DNA of 64,000 nt, from positions 124,001 through 188,000 of the forward strand of contig CADCIB010000001.1 in NCBI GenBank assembly GCA_902801375.1, written 5' to 3'. Each line of letters opens with the position of its first letter. Positions within the stretch are counted from its first letter, which is position 1. Positions 8,171-16,323 of this stretch are shown here, in pieces. The notes below the pieces were generated by a model, which was given only the letters and a program-made list of their open reading frames with translations, was not told where the DNA came from and did no database searches. Made by a program: the position numbers and the translations under genes. Origin of the DNA: an uncultured Prevotellaceae bacterium. Lineage in GTDB: Bacteria > Bacteroidota > Bacteroidia > Bacteroidales > Bacteroidaceae.

Positions 8171-9553
8171 ATGGCTGAAAGAAAGAGAATTTACCTGTGC
8201 CTGGCTCACATGAGTGAGGACGGGATGGAACAGAAGTATGTGAAGGAGGCATTCGATACGAACTGGGTGGTGCCGCTGGGACCGAACGTGAATGGGTTCG
8301 AAAAGGACTTGGAACAGTTCACAGTTCAGAGTTCAGAGTCCATAGTTAGGCCGCATCTTGAAAAGAAACGTGTGGTTGCATTATCATCCGGTACGGCGGC
8401 GGTGCATCTTGGACTGCTGAACTGCGGCGTGAAGCCGGGCGATGAGGTGATTGTGCAGAGCTTTACGTTCTGCGCATCGACGCATCCGGTGACATACCTC
8501 GGGGCTACGCCGGTGCTGGTGGACTCGGAGCCGGACACTTGGAATATCGACCCGGAACTGTTAGAGGCGGCTATCAAAGACCGTATCGAGAAGACGGGAC
8601 GGAAGCCTGCTGCCATCGTTCCGGTGGCGCTGTATGGCATGCCGTACAAGGCCGACCGCATCATGGAGATTGCGAACAAATACGGGATTCCCGTGGTGGA
8701 GGATGCTGCCGAGGGCTTCGGTTCTAAGTATAAGGGGCAGGTGTTAGGCACGTTTGGCAAGTATGGCGTGCTCAGCTTCAACGGGAACAAGATGATCACG
8801 ACCTCTGGTGGCGGTGCGTTGATAACTGCCAACGATGACGAGTGGCGCGAGATCATGATGTATGCCACGCAGTATCGCGAGAGCTATCCGTACTACCAGC
8901 ATGAGAAGATAGGATACAACTACCGTATGAGTAATGTCTGTGCAGGCATCGGTCGTGGACAGATGACGGTGGTGAACGACCACTTGGCGCATCACAAGCA
9001 TGTGCAGAAGATGTACGAGGAACTGCTGGCTGATGTTCCTGGAGTGCATGTACACTCTCAGCCGAACCTCACCCCCGTCCCCTCTCCAACGGGCGAGGGG
9101 AGTGTACCCGTGTATGACTCCAACTACTGGCTGTGCACCATCACCATCGATGAGGATGTGAAGGTGAGGGGTCAGGAGGATGCCTATAAGACCATCGTGA
9201 AGGGTGCCGTTGGCGGAGCTGCGGGGGTCATACATGTTGCTGACTCAGCCACAACGGACTGTCAGCCGAACGATAACGTGGAGGCGATGCGCGTGGCTTT
9301 GGACAAGGCTAACATCGAGGCTCGACCGGTGTGGAAGCCGATGCACAAGCAACCCGTGTATCTTAGAGGAAAGAGGAAAGAGGAGAGAGAAGCGGATTAT
9401 TCTGTCGTGACCTCGGAGACCAGCGTGTCGTATGTCAATGGGGTGAGCGAGGCCATCTTCAAGATTGGCATGTGCCTGCCCGCAGGACCATACGTCAGCG
9501 ATGATGACGTGAAGTATATCGTGGAGAATATCAAGGCGAATATCATTGAATGA
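8171..9553 (+). CDS. DegT/DnrJ/EryC1 aminotransferase with in-frame repeat insertions
   Basis: 460 residues, long for a family that is usually 370-400. The core is canonical: LSSGTAAVHLGLLNCGVKPG, VVEDAAEGFGSKYKG (PLP-binding Asp) and SFNGNKMITTSGGG with catalytic Lys207; it most resembles sugar aminotransferases that make bacillosamine or perosamine precursors. The extra length lies in segments that look like intergenic repeats read in frame: residues about 49-63 (DNA with GTTCAGAGTTCAGAG, 8317-8340), 299-315 (LTPVPSPTGEGS; DNA 9064-9106 is the palindromic CCCCTCTCC…GAGGGG element) and 398-410 (RGKRKEEREA; purine repeat 9361-9392). All three fall between conserved blocks, so the enzyme may still work. 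Last gene of the operon. Confidence 0.88.
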   Translation: MAERKRIYLCLAHMSEDGMEQKYVKEAFDTNWVVPLGPNVNGFEKDLEQFTVQSSESIVRPHLEKKRVVALSSGTAAVHLGLLNCGVKPGDEVIVQSFTFCASTHPVTYLGATPVLVDSEPDTWNIDPELLEAAIKDRIEKTGRKPAAIVPVALYGMPYKADRIMEIANKYGIPVVEDAAEGFGSKYKGQVLGTFGKYGVLSFNGNKMITTSGGGALITANDDEWREIMMYATQYRESYPYYQHEKIGYNYRMSNVCAGIGRGQMTVVNDHLAHHKHVQKMYEELLADVPGVHVHSQPNLTPVPSPTGEGSVPVYDSNYWLCTITIDEDVKVRGQEDAYKTIVKGAVGGAAGVIHVADSATTDCQPNDNVEAMRVALDKANIEARPVWKPMHKQPVYLRGKRKEEREADYSVVTSETSVSYVNGVSEAIFKIGMCLPAGPYVSDDDVKYIVENIKANIIE

Positions 9554-9603
9554 CAATAGGCACTCTACAAGGTTAGTATACATACCTATATATTACAGCA
9601 ACT

Positions 9604-9643
9604 GCAGCTACAGACACGATTGTTTGTAGCTGCTGTTGTTTTT
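9604..9643 (+). terminator. Intrinsic terminator of the glycan operon
   Basis: A 9-bp perfect stem GCAGCTACA (9604-9612) / TGTAGCTGC (9625-9633) with a 12-nt loop, then TGTTG and five T. It lies 51 bp after the aminotransferase stop. Confidence 0.75.
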
Positions 9644-9667
9644 GGTACCCACCAAATTCAATTAGTA

Positions 9668-9722
9668 ATTATATACCTTTTGATTCTGAAGTTCACCCCA
9701 TGGGGTCGAATGGTATATAATT
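9668..9722. repeat. Nested inverted repeat
   Basis: AATTATATACC (9668-9678) pairs with GGTATATAATT (9712-9722); the interior holds a second palindrome ACCCCATGGGGT (9694-9705). Function unknown. Confidence 0.65.
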
Positions 9723-9822
9723 GTCATATCTTATTCGCACATTTTCGCCTTTTCGCGTATTTTCGCAATCTCTATTCTATTCCGTAACTACTCAGGGACC
9801 TCGCAGATTGACCTCCTCTAAT

Positions 9823-9854
9823 GACCTCCCCTAGCCCCTCCTGTAGGAGGGGGA
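9823..9854. repeat. GC-rich palindromic interspersed repeat
   Basis: 32 bp containing CCCCTCCTGTAGGAGGGG. The same 32 bp with one mismatch occurs at 58482-58513, inside the HAD gene. Confidence 0.85.
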
Positions 9855-9858
9855 ATGA

Positions 9859-9934
9859 TTAGTGTCTGCGCTCAGTACTAACTATTCCTCCCCCTACAGG
9901 GGGAGATAGAGGGGGTCGCATATCCTCTACAGGG
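9859..9934. repeat. 76-bp direct repeat, copy 1
   Basis: Starts TTAGTGTCTGCGCTCAG and ends CTCTACAGGG; 75 of 76 bases match the copy at 10135-10210. Part of the gene-free repeat island 9554-10558. Confidence 0.85.
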
Positions 9935-10011
9935 GGAGATAAGAGGGGGTCGCAATCCCTGCAGGTGGCTGATTCCCTTCATGACCTCCCCATCACCCCT
10001 CCGAGCCTCAC

Positions 10012-10041
10012 CCCCAGCCCCTCTCCAAGGGGAGAGGGTAG
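10012..10041. repeat. CCTCACCCCCAGCCCCTCTCC palindromic element
   Basis: Contains CCCCTCTCC-AA-GGGGAGAGG, the same type of element that lies in frame in the aminotransferase gene at 9064-9106. Confidence 0.75.
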
Positions 10042-10068
10042 CTTAGGGAGGGGAGTGCCTACGGGGTC

Positions 10069-10129
10069 CAACCTATCAGATATTTGGTGGGGAGTGGCAC
10101 GGGGGCAACCTATCAAGCATTTGGCGGGG
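10069..10129. repeat. Short direct repeat pair
   Basis: CAACCTATCA(GA/AG)(T/C)ATTTGG(T/C)GGGG occurs at 10069-10092 and 10106-10129. No coding potential seen. Confidence 0.65.
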
Positions 10130-10134
10130 GCAGG

Positions 10135-10210
10135 TTAGTCTCTGCGCTCAGTACTAACTATTCCTCCCCCTACAGGGGGAGATAGAGGGGGTCGCATATC
10201 CTCTACAGGG
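10135..10210. repeat. 76-bp direct repeat, copy 2
   Basis: Second copy of the repeat at 9859-9934, differing at one base near its left end (TTAGTC for TTAGTG). Confidence 0.85.
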
Positions 10211-10279
10211 AGAGTGAAAAGTGCGCATTACCATATCTCCCGTAGCCCCCCTACCGTATTCCTGATAGCGAAGGAAAAA

Positions 10280-10386
10280 ACCTCACAACCTCACATGATG
10301 TGCCTGAAAGGCCGATAAACAAAGGGCTGGAGGCATGTGAGGTGTATGGAAGAAACCTCACATACACCTCACATCGTACCTCACAC
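10280..10386. repeat. Orphan iteron-like cluster (9-mer ACCTCACAT)
   Basis: ACCTCACA(A) at 10280 and ACCTCACAT at 10288-10296 face ATGTGAGGT at 10335-10343 across 38 nt; the spacer contains GATAA (10314-10318). Three further copies follow at 10355-10363, 10366-10374 and 10378-10386. The layout recalls the clusters around the VirE-like module, but with another 9-mer and no such gene nearby. Confidence 0.65.
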
Positions 10387-10468
10387 GATATTCACGCGGC
10401 CTCCAGGGGAATGGCTTTGTAGAAGGCGAGAATAGTGAAGGGCAAAGATATAGAAATTGATTGGATTA

Positions 10469-10500
10469 TTTGGCGGTTTCAAGAAAATAATGTACTTTTG
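10469..10500 (+). promoter_or_regulatory. Bacteroidetes promoter of the GH3 gene
   Basis: TTTG (10469-10472), 20 nt, TACTTTTG (10493-10500): a full match to the Bacteroidetes -33/-7 pattern, 58 nt before the ATG. Confidence 0.8.
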
Positions 10501-10558
10501 CGAAGAAAATAGTCTACTGAATAATCATCAAGCCTAAGGCATTTTATTTGTATTTACA

Positions 10559-12694
10559 ATGAAAACAGTATTTTCTTTTTTGCTCAGCCTCGCCACAATG
10601 ACGGCGACAGCACAGACATTGCCCTATCAAGATCCGTCGCTCGATGCCGCACAACGGGCAGAGGATCTCTGTAGCCGACTCACCCTCGAGGAGAAGGCAT
10701 CGCTCATGATGTACCGCTCTCCCGCCATCGAACGGTTAGGTATCCCTGCCTTCGAGTGGTGGAACGAAGCCTTGCATGGCGTGGGGCGCAGTGGTTATGC
10801 TACGGTCTTCCCCATCACGATGGGTATGGCCGCCACCTTCAACAACGACCTGGTACACAGGGTGTTTTCAGCGGTGAGCGATGAGGCACGCGCGAAGAAC
10901 ACAGAGGCACGCAGGAAGCACAATGTCCGCCAGTATCAGGGATTGTCTTTCTATACGCCCAACATCAACATCTTCCGCGACCCACGATGGGGACGTGGTC
11001 AGGAGACCTACGGCGAAGACCCGTTCCTGACTTCGCAGATGGGACTGGCCGTGGTACGCGGTCTGCAGGGTGAGGGACAGAAATACCTGAAGACACTGGC
11101 ATGTGCCAAGCACTATGCGGTGCACAGCGGACCGGAATGGAACCGCCACTCGTTCGATGTGGAACAGTTGCCCGAACGCGACCTCTGGGAAACCTATCTC
11201 CCAGCCTTCAAGGCTTTGGTGCAGGAGGGTCACGTCAAGGAGGTGATGTGTGCCTATCAGCGCATCGACGGTGAGCCTTGCTGCGGCAACACACGCTACC
11301 TGCAGCAGATCTTGCGCGACGAATGGGGATTCCAGGGACTGGTCACCAGCGACTGCTGGGCTGTTTCGGACTTCTGGCGGAAAGGTCATCACGAATTCTC
11401 CCCCACCAAGGAGGATGCTGTGGCGCGCGCCGTCATTTCGGGTACCGACCTGGAGTGCGGCAGCGACTACCCTGCCCTACCCGATGCTGTGGCACAGGGA
11501 AAGCTCTCTGAAGAACAGATAGACATCAGTCTCAAACGCCTCCTGCAGGCACGCTTCGAGCTGGGTGACTTCGACGACGACCGCCTGGTCGGTTGGACCG
11601 ACATCCCCATGAGTGTGGTGTGCAGTCAGGAGCATCGCACGTTGGCCCTTCAGGCGGCACGCGAGTCGATGACCCTTCTCAAGAACGACGGCATCCTGCC
11701 GCTCAACAGCAGCCAGCGCATCGTTGTCATCGGTCCTAATGCCGACAACGCCTCTATGCAGTGGGGTAACTACAACGGCTTCCCCACAGAAACGGTCACC
11801 ATCCTCGACGGTATCCGGAGCAAAAGCCATCACGTCACTTATCTCTATGGCTTTGAACATGCAGGAAAGCTCATGGACGAGCGACAGCTGCTGCCCGAAC
11901 ATTTCATCAGCCGACTGGCGGATGCCGACGTGGTGGTGTTCGTGGGCGGCATCTCCCCAAAACTCGAGGGAGAGGAGATGAACGTCGATGTGGAAGGATT
12001 CAAGGGGGGCGACCGGCTGAGCATTGAGCTGCCGAAAGTACAACGCGACTTCATCGCCACGCTTCATGCAATGGGCAAACAGGTGGTCTACGTCAACTGC
12101 TCGGGCAGCGCTGTGGGGATGGTGCCAGAACAGACGAATGCCAATGCCATCCTGCAAGCGTGGTATCCAGGCGAACAAGGAGGACAGGCTGTTGCCGACG
12201 TGCTCTTCGGCGACTACAACCCGTCGGGGAAACTGCCCGTAACCTTCTACAAGAGTGTGGACCAGCTGCCCGACTTTGAAGACTATCGCATGGCAGGACG
12301 TACCTACCGCTATTTCTCGGGCGAGCCGCTCTATCCTTTCGGTTTCGGTCTGAGCTATACCACTTTCGAGTTGGGGAAACCATCCTACAAAGACGGGAAG
12401 GTGCATGTAGACATCACCAACACTGGACACTGTGCGGGAACGGAGGTGGTGCAGGTCTATATAAAAGATCCGCGCGATACGGAGGGACCGCTGAAGACGC
12501 TGCGTGCCTACCAACGGGTGAGCCTGCAGCCTGGGGAACAGAAGACGGTGGCCATCGACCTGCCCCGCGAGCGTTTCGAACTCTGGGATGAGAACTCCAA
12601 CACCCTGCGTGTCAGAAAGGGGAAATACGAAGTTATGGTGGGTACCTCGTCGGCCGACTGCGACCTGCAAATGCTCACCGTGAGGATCAAATAA
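10559..12694 (+). CDS. Secreted GH3 beta-glycosidase (beta-xylosidase/beta-glucosidase type)
   Basis: 711 residues with a signal peptide (cut after about TATAQ, residue 19). The (beta/alpha)8 domain has FEWWNEALHGVGR, YTPNINIFRDPRWGRGQETY, KHYAVHSGPE and the nucleophile motif GLVTSDCWAVSDF with Asp265. The second domain has NADNASMQWGNYNGFPTETVTI and PKLEGEEMNVDVEGFKGGDR, where a Glu near 470-473 is the likely acid/base, a pattern typical of xylosidase-like GH3 enzymes. The C-terminus is a fibronectin III-like domain (YPFGFGLSYTTFE…). It lacks the PA14 insert that lengthens many Bacteroides relatives. Probable site: periplasm or outer surface, releasing terminal beta-linked sugars. It stands alone with its own promoter and terminator. 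Exact substrate uncertain. Confidence 0.93.
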   Translation: MKTVFSFLLSLATMTATAQTLPYQDPSLDAAQRAEDLCSRLTLEEKASLMMYRSPAIERLGIPAFEWWNEALHGVGRSGYATVFPITMGMAATFNNDLVHRVFSAVSDEARAKNTEARRKHNVRQYQGLSFYTPNINIFRDPRWGRGQETYGEDPFLTSQMGLAVVRGLQGEGQKYLKTLACAKHYAVHSGPEWNRHSFDVEQLPERDLWETYLPAFKALVQEGHVKEVMCAYQRIDGEPCCGNTRYLQQILRDEWGFQGLVTSDCWAVSDFWRKGHHEFSPTKEDAVARAVISGTDLECGSDYPALPDAVAQGKLSEEQIDISLKRLLQARFELGDFDDDRLVGWTDIPMSVVCSQEHRTLALQAARESMTLLKNDGILPLNSSQRIVVIGPNADNASMQWGNYNGFPTETVTILDGIRSKSHHVTYLYGFEHAGKLMDERQLLPEHFISRLADADVVVFVGGISPKLEGEEMNVDVEGFKGGDRLSIELPKVQRDFIATLHAMGKQVVYVNCSGSAVGMVPEQTNANAILQAWYPGEQGGQAVADVLFGDYNPSGKLPVTFYKSVDQLPDFEDYRMAGRTYRYFSGEPLYPFGFGLSYTTFELGKPSYKDGKVHVDITNTGHCAGTEVVQVYIKDPRDTEGPLKTLRAYQRVSLQPGEQKTVAIDLPRERFELWDENSNTLRVRKGKYEVMVGTSSADCDLQMLTVRIK

Positions 12695-12735
12695 GATTTG
12701 GCGGGCGAATCATCAATTGGTTCGCCCGCCAAATC
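12695..12735. terminator. Bidirectional terminator between convergent genes
   Basis: A perfect 15-bp stem (GATTTGGCGGGCGAA, 12695-12709, with its complement at 12721-12735) and an 11-nt loop between the GH3 gene and the convergent secreted-protein operon. No long T run, but the stem is strong and symmetric. Confidence 0.8.
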
Positions 12736-12746
12736 ATTCTGAATGA

Positions 12747-15329
12747 TTACTCTTTCACTTTCACTACATAGTCCATCTTCGCGTTACCATGCTGGAGCAC
12801 GTTGGTCGTATGAATTTCCATGGGATCAAGATAATAATTGCGAAATTGCTCATTCCATTGAGGATTGAGCACCTCACTGAGGGCGGTGGCATCAAGGTCA
12901 TACGTGCCATTGCCGGTGAAGGTGTAGTAGTAATTGGAGCCAGACTTCCTAACCGTGAACGTTCCTTCGATGTCATGCGAAATACTACCGCTCACCAGCA
13001 GGTTCATTCCAGGATTGTCGCCTTCATACATAAAGTTTACCCATGCATTTGCCGACGTCGAGAAGATTTCGTCATAGAGCTGCTCCATTGTTGCTCTTTC
13101 ATTGAAGCAAGAAGCCGACAGCGTGAACGTACCGCTTCCTTCATTCGTGTTTTTGTCGAAGGTGCCAGTCACGATCAGACCATTGGCATTCGAACTGATG
13201 GCGCCAGCCTCATTCGGTTTCAAGGTATTGTCTGCAGACGTCATGGCTATGTCGATGTCATCATACCAGTCGGCATAATAAATACCATCTTCTGGTGAGG
13301 GCTCAACGCACCAGTACAAATAGGGCTCCTCTCCAAAAGGAGTATACATGCCTCCCTCCCTGTAGTCCACATGCACGAAGTTTGGCGACATCAACACCTT
13401 TCCACCTTCATCTGCACCAATCCGGAACTCATGGGCTGGTGTGGCCACGAAGTCCTTGCCCAGGATGGTGACCATCGGGCACACCTTGTATTCGCCGTCA
13501 GGATAAGGCGAGATGGTCTTGTCGTCCCATAGTACGAACCGCGGATACAAGTTCTTCGGCACTTCCTGTCCCATCATCTGATGAATATGATAGTATTGCA
13601 GGTTGTTTCGCTGAGTTTCCACAAGGACATACTCTCCCGCTTCGTTCTTCTTATAGAGACAGGCTCCTGTGGCCACAGGGAATATGACTGCCCCAGAAGG
13701 TTCGAAAGAGAAGACGCGGCACGGCAGGCGCTGGCCATCCAGTTCGGCAGGAGCCGAAGCCCATGCCTCCTGGTCTTTCTTTTGGAAAATCCGCTCTTCG
13801 ACTGCCTCCTCACAATCGCCGAACTCAGGAACGACGGCGGCATCTAACGGCGGGAAGATGTTGAAACCACCGTCGAGGAGCGTCACCTCTTTCTTACCAG
13901 AGAACGCCGTTTCCACCGTTCCCTTCACCTCGTAGTCGGCATCAAACATGTGGAGCGACAACTTGGTGTTCTTCATCAGCGTGTAGGTGGCTTCGTCTTC
14001 CCACGGCATCGTGGTCAGGTCGAGACCGATGGCGCCAGAAAGCTTCGGGCCCACGAACCATTGTCCACGTATGTCGGCAGCGAAGAGTTTCTTCAGCACG
14101 GGTAGACTCTTGAACGTCATGGGGAAGAGCATACCACCCTGAACGAAGCCATTCAGCTCCAGCGACAGGCCTGCAGCACTCGTGTCAATGCCTTGGAATT
14201 CTTCATTTCCCCCAGGATGGCCGAAGCCGATATCCATAGAAGGCCACCAGTTCTTCACCTCTAACTTGTTCCACATACCACCCTGCAGTTTGGGCGACTG
14301 TGCTGAGAACTTCACATGGGCATCGCCTCGGAGGAAAGCATCGGGAGCAATGTCGAGATAGAGGAGCGGACACGTAGCTGGGATGGGAACACCCCCCAAA
14401 GCGCCTCCTATGCCGGAGGGGAAGAAGCTCTTGATCTGCCCGTCGATGGTGAAGCCGAAGCCAACCCCGAAGTCGAGCATCGTGGTGATGCCAATATACT
14501 TATCGCCAAAGAGTGAGATGTTCCATGCCGTCTTGATGTTGAGTTTTCCGTCGATGGTCGGGTCGAGTGTGATGTTGAGGTCGTCGCTAGCATAGAGAGG
14601 GATATGTGCGCTCAAGGAGAAGTTGAAGAGGTCGCCCTCCCAAGTTCCCTCAGCCCGGCGGGGATGTCCGATGTTGAACTCAGGATGCCCGGCCACCCTG
14701 CGGTGAACCAGTTGGCCACGGCGGTTCTCATCATACTGCTCCACCATGACAAGGCGCTCAAAGATGTCCGTGATGTCGTCGATGGCCTCACAGGTCACTT
14801 CGATGTTTCCGCCTGAGCCAGTGCTGACGGCAGTCACCTTGCCGCTCCAACCATCGTCAATGTCGAACGAGGCGAACACATCTCCCACCTTGGGCATGAT
14901 GGCTTGAGGCGTGGCGCTGCTGAACACGAGATGTTCGTATTCTGCATCGTGACTGACCAGATGGTTGAACAGATTGTCCTCGCCCACCTTGCGAAGGCGG
15001 GGGTTGTACTTCACTTCGGGCTGCACGAAGCCAACTGAGTCGATGGCTGAGAGCATGATGCGGTAGACAGAGTCGGCGGTGACGATCTCCTGACTGACAA
15101 TCTGACCGTGTTCTATGCCGAGGGTATCCATGTTGGAGTAGCTGATTTTCTGCACCTCATCGTAGAAGAAGCCATCGAAATGACCGTCGTTCTGGTAGAT
15201 GTAGAAGGCTTCGTTCTCGTTCTGTGCCTGCGCATTGTTAATGAATGACCATTGGGTGTTGAATGCAAGCATCAGCACGAATACCCAGAAAACCCTCATG
15301 TGGGGTCTTGAATGTCTCATGTTCTTCAT
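12747..15329 (-). CDS. Large secreted protein of unknown function, Prevotella surface type
   Basis: 860 residues with a signal peptide (hydrophobic stretch to about residue 36, …NNAQAQ). The mature start has the recurrent Bacteroidales motif FYIYQNDGHFDGFFYDEVQK followed by TADSVYRIMLSAIDSVGF, found at the N-terminus of many surface proteins. The rest is beta-rich with Gly/Pro-rich stretches (SFFPSGIGGALGGVPIPATC) and no catalytic motif I recognise. It lacks a lipoprotein Cys and an obvious sorting tail. It overlaps the upstream 159-residue gene by four bases (ATGA), so the two are translated together. Inferred: extracellular or outer-membrane-associated structural or binding protein. Confidence 0.75.
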   Translation of the reverse strand: MKNMRHSRPHMRVFWVFVLMLAFNTQWSFINNAQAQNENEAFYIYQNDGHFDGFFYDEVQKISYSNMDTLGIEHGQIVSQEIVTADSVYRIMLSAIDSVGFVQPEVKYNPRLRKVGEDNLFNHLVSHDAEYEHLVFSSATPQAIMPKVGDVFASFDIDDGWSGKVTAVSTGSGGNIEVTCEAIDDITDIFERLVMVEQYDENRRGQLVHRRVAGHPEFNIGHPRRAEGTWEGDLFNFSLSAHIPLYASDDLNITLDPTIDGKLNIKTAWNISLFGDKYIGITTMLDFGVGFGFTIDGQIKSFFPSGIGGALGGVPIPATCPLLYLDIAPDAFLRGDAHVKFSAQSPKLQGGMWNKLEVKNWWPSMDIGFGHPGGNEEFQGIDTSAAGLSLELNGFVQGGMLFPMTFKSLPVLKKLFAADIRGQWFVGPKLSGAIGLDLTTMPWEDEATYTLMKNTKLSLHMFDADYEVKGTVETAFSGKKEVTLLDGGFNIFPPLDAAVVPEFGDCEEAVEERIFQKKDQEAWASAPAELDGQRLPCRVFSFEPSGAVIFPVATGACLYKKNEAGEYVLVETQRNNLQYYHIHQMMGQEVPKNLYPRFVLWDDKTISPYPDGEYKVCPMVTILGKDFVATPAHEFRIGADEGGKVLMSPNFVHVDYREGGMYTPFGEEPYLYWCVEPSPEDGIYYADWYDDIDIAMTSADNTLKPNEAGAISSNANGLIVTGTFDKNTNEGSGTFTLSASCFNERATMEQLYDEIFSTSANAWVNFMYEGDNPGMNLLVSGSISHDIEGTFTVRKSGSNYYYTFTGNGTYDLDATALSEVLNPQWNEQFRNYYLDPMEIHTTNVLQHGNAKMDYVVKVKE

Positions 15330-15805
15330 GGTTTCATCAGTTTAATGGTTTCTGCTTCAGTCTTGATAAGATAGACCCCACTGGGGCGGTCTTCAACAGA
15401 GAGTGTGATGGGCTTGCCGCTCTCGGCCTTGCGCTGTTCGAGGAGCAGTCCGTTGGCCGTGTAGACGGCAATGGTGGCGCCCTCCTTCAGGTTGCGGAAC
15501 GTCACTGTGTTGCCATCGCGGCTCACCTGCACGGCGCGCTCGTTCGTCTGAAGGGCAATGTCGGTGGCCGTCACACCCTCGTAAGTGTAGCGCACGATGT
15601 TCTCCAACTGGTAGTAGGCGGTGCTCTTGGTGGTGGTGATCACCAGCTTGCCGTCTTCAAAAGTCGTCTCGGGCATTTCGTTCAGGTCGAAGATGACCTT
15701 CTCGCCCGACTTCTGCCACACCACGAGCCTGGGGGCAGACTGTGCCCACGCGCCTACTGTGGCTATCGCGAGCATCAGCATCAGGAATGTTCGTTTTGTT
15801 CTCAT
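15326..15805 (-). CDS. Small secreted protein with sorting-type C-terminus
   Basis: 159 residues; signal peptide MRTKRTFLMLMLAIATVGAWAQ. A short beta domain (RLVVWQKSGEKVIFDLNEMP) is followed by GATIAVYTANGLLLEQ, then RPSGVYLIKTEAETIKLMKP, which resembles the beta-sandwich tail (GxYxvxx…kixk) of type 9 secretion cargo. It overlaps the 860-residue gene downstream by four bases and lies 18 bp after the 123-residue gene. The first domain is similar in pattern to that of the next protein upstream (LKNGETVVYPMSNVQEV), suggesting a duplicated domain. No enzyme motif. Confidence 0.75.
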   Translation of the reverse strand: MRTKRTFLMLMLAIATVGAWAQSAPRLVVWQKSGEKVIFDLNEMPETTFEDGKLVITTTKSTAYYQLENIVRYTYEGVTATDIALQTNERAVQVSRDGNTVTFRNLKEGATIAVYTANGLLLEQRKAESGKPITLSVEDRPSGVYLIKTEAETIKLMKP

Positions 15806-15823
15806 ATTGTTTTGTTTTGATGT

Positions 15824-16195
15824 TTAATCTTTAGTGTTTTCCTCTGGTGTTATAGACACTGGATGGTGACGTGGCGAAACCACGTCACGCGCGACTGAGG
15901 GTGACTGCTGGGACGCATTCTGTTCGCACCAGGTGACGGCCTTGATGTCGGCATTCTTATACACCACGGAGGTGTAGGTCTGACGGCCATGCAGGTTTAC
16001 AATGGTCTGACGGTTGTCATAGATCACCTCCTGAACGTTGGACATGGGGTAGACGACGGTCTCACCATTCTTCAACTCAATATTCATCTGATATGCCACT
16101 CCTCCGTTGGCATTTGCTTTCAATTCGCTCTGCGCTGATAGTGCCGTACTCATGGTGAGCAGGCTCATCGCAATAATCCATCTTTTTGCTTTCAT
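15824..16195 (-). CDS. Small secreted protein, first gene of the three-gene operon
   Basis: 123 residues; signal peptide MKAKRWIIAMSLLTMSTALS then AQ. Its single domain (MNIELKNGETVVYPMSNVQE) has the same pattern as the first domain of the next gene. The tail after residue 90 (Ser/Pro/Arg-rich, SPSVARDVVSPRHHP) is low-complexity. It lacks the sorting-type end of its neighbour. Function unknown. The 128 bp before it are extremely AT-rich with tandem repeats, so the promoter could not be pinned down. Confidence 0.7.
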   Translation of the reverse strand: MKAKRWIIAMSLLTMSTALSAQSELKANANGGVAYQMNIELKNGETVVYPMSNVQEVIYDNRQTIVNLHGRQTYTSVVYKNADIKAVTWCEQNASQQSPSVARDVVSPRHHPVSITPEENTKD

Positions 16196-16250
16196 ATATC
16201 TTGTTTTTTAATTCTATAATGTTTAATCTTATAATCTTATAATGTTGATT

Positions 16251-16320
16251 TTTTTAATTTTATAACGTTTAATTTTTTAATTTTATAACGTTTAATTTTT
16301 TAATTTTATAATTTTGTAAT
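16251..16320. repeat. AT-rich tandem repeat
   Basis: Three copies of a 22-23 bp unit like TTTTTTAATTTTATAACGTTT (16251-16272, 16273-16295, then a degenerate copy), between the C10 protease gene and the secreted-protein operon. It may bend DNA or melt near the operon promoter. Confidence 0.7.
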
Positions 16321-16323
16321 GTT

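Noticed and set aside
9820-10400. CRISPR array
   Set aside because: Repeats are of several unlike kinds, irregularly spaced, without equal unique spacers or cas genes.
12747-15329. Possible large enzyme in the 860-residue secreted protein
   Set aside because: No catalytic motif could be found; only a recurrent N-terminal surface-protein motif and beta-rich stretches are visible.
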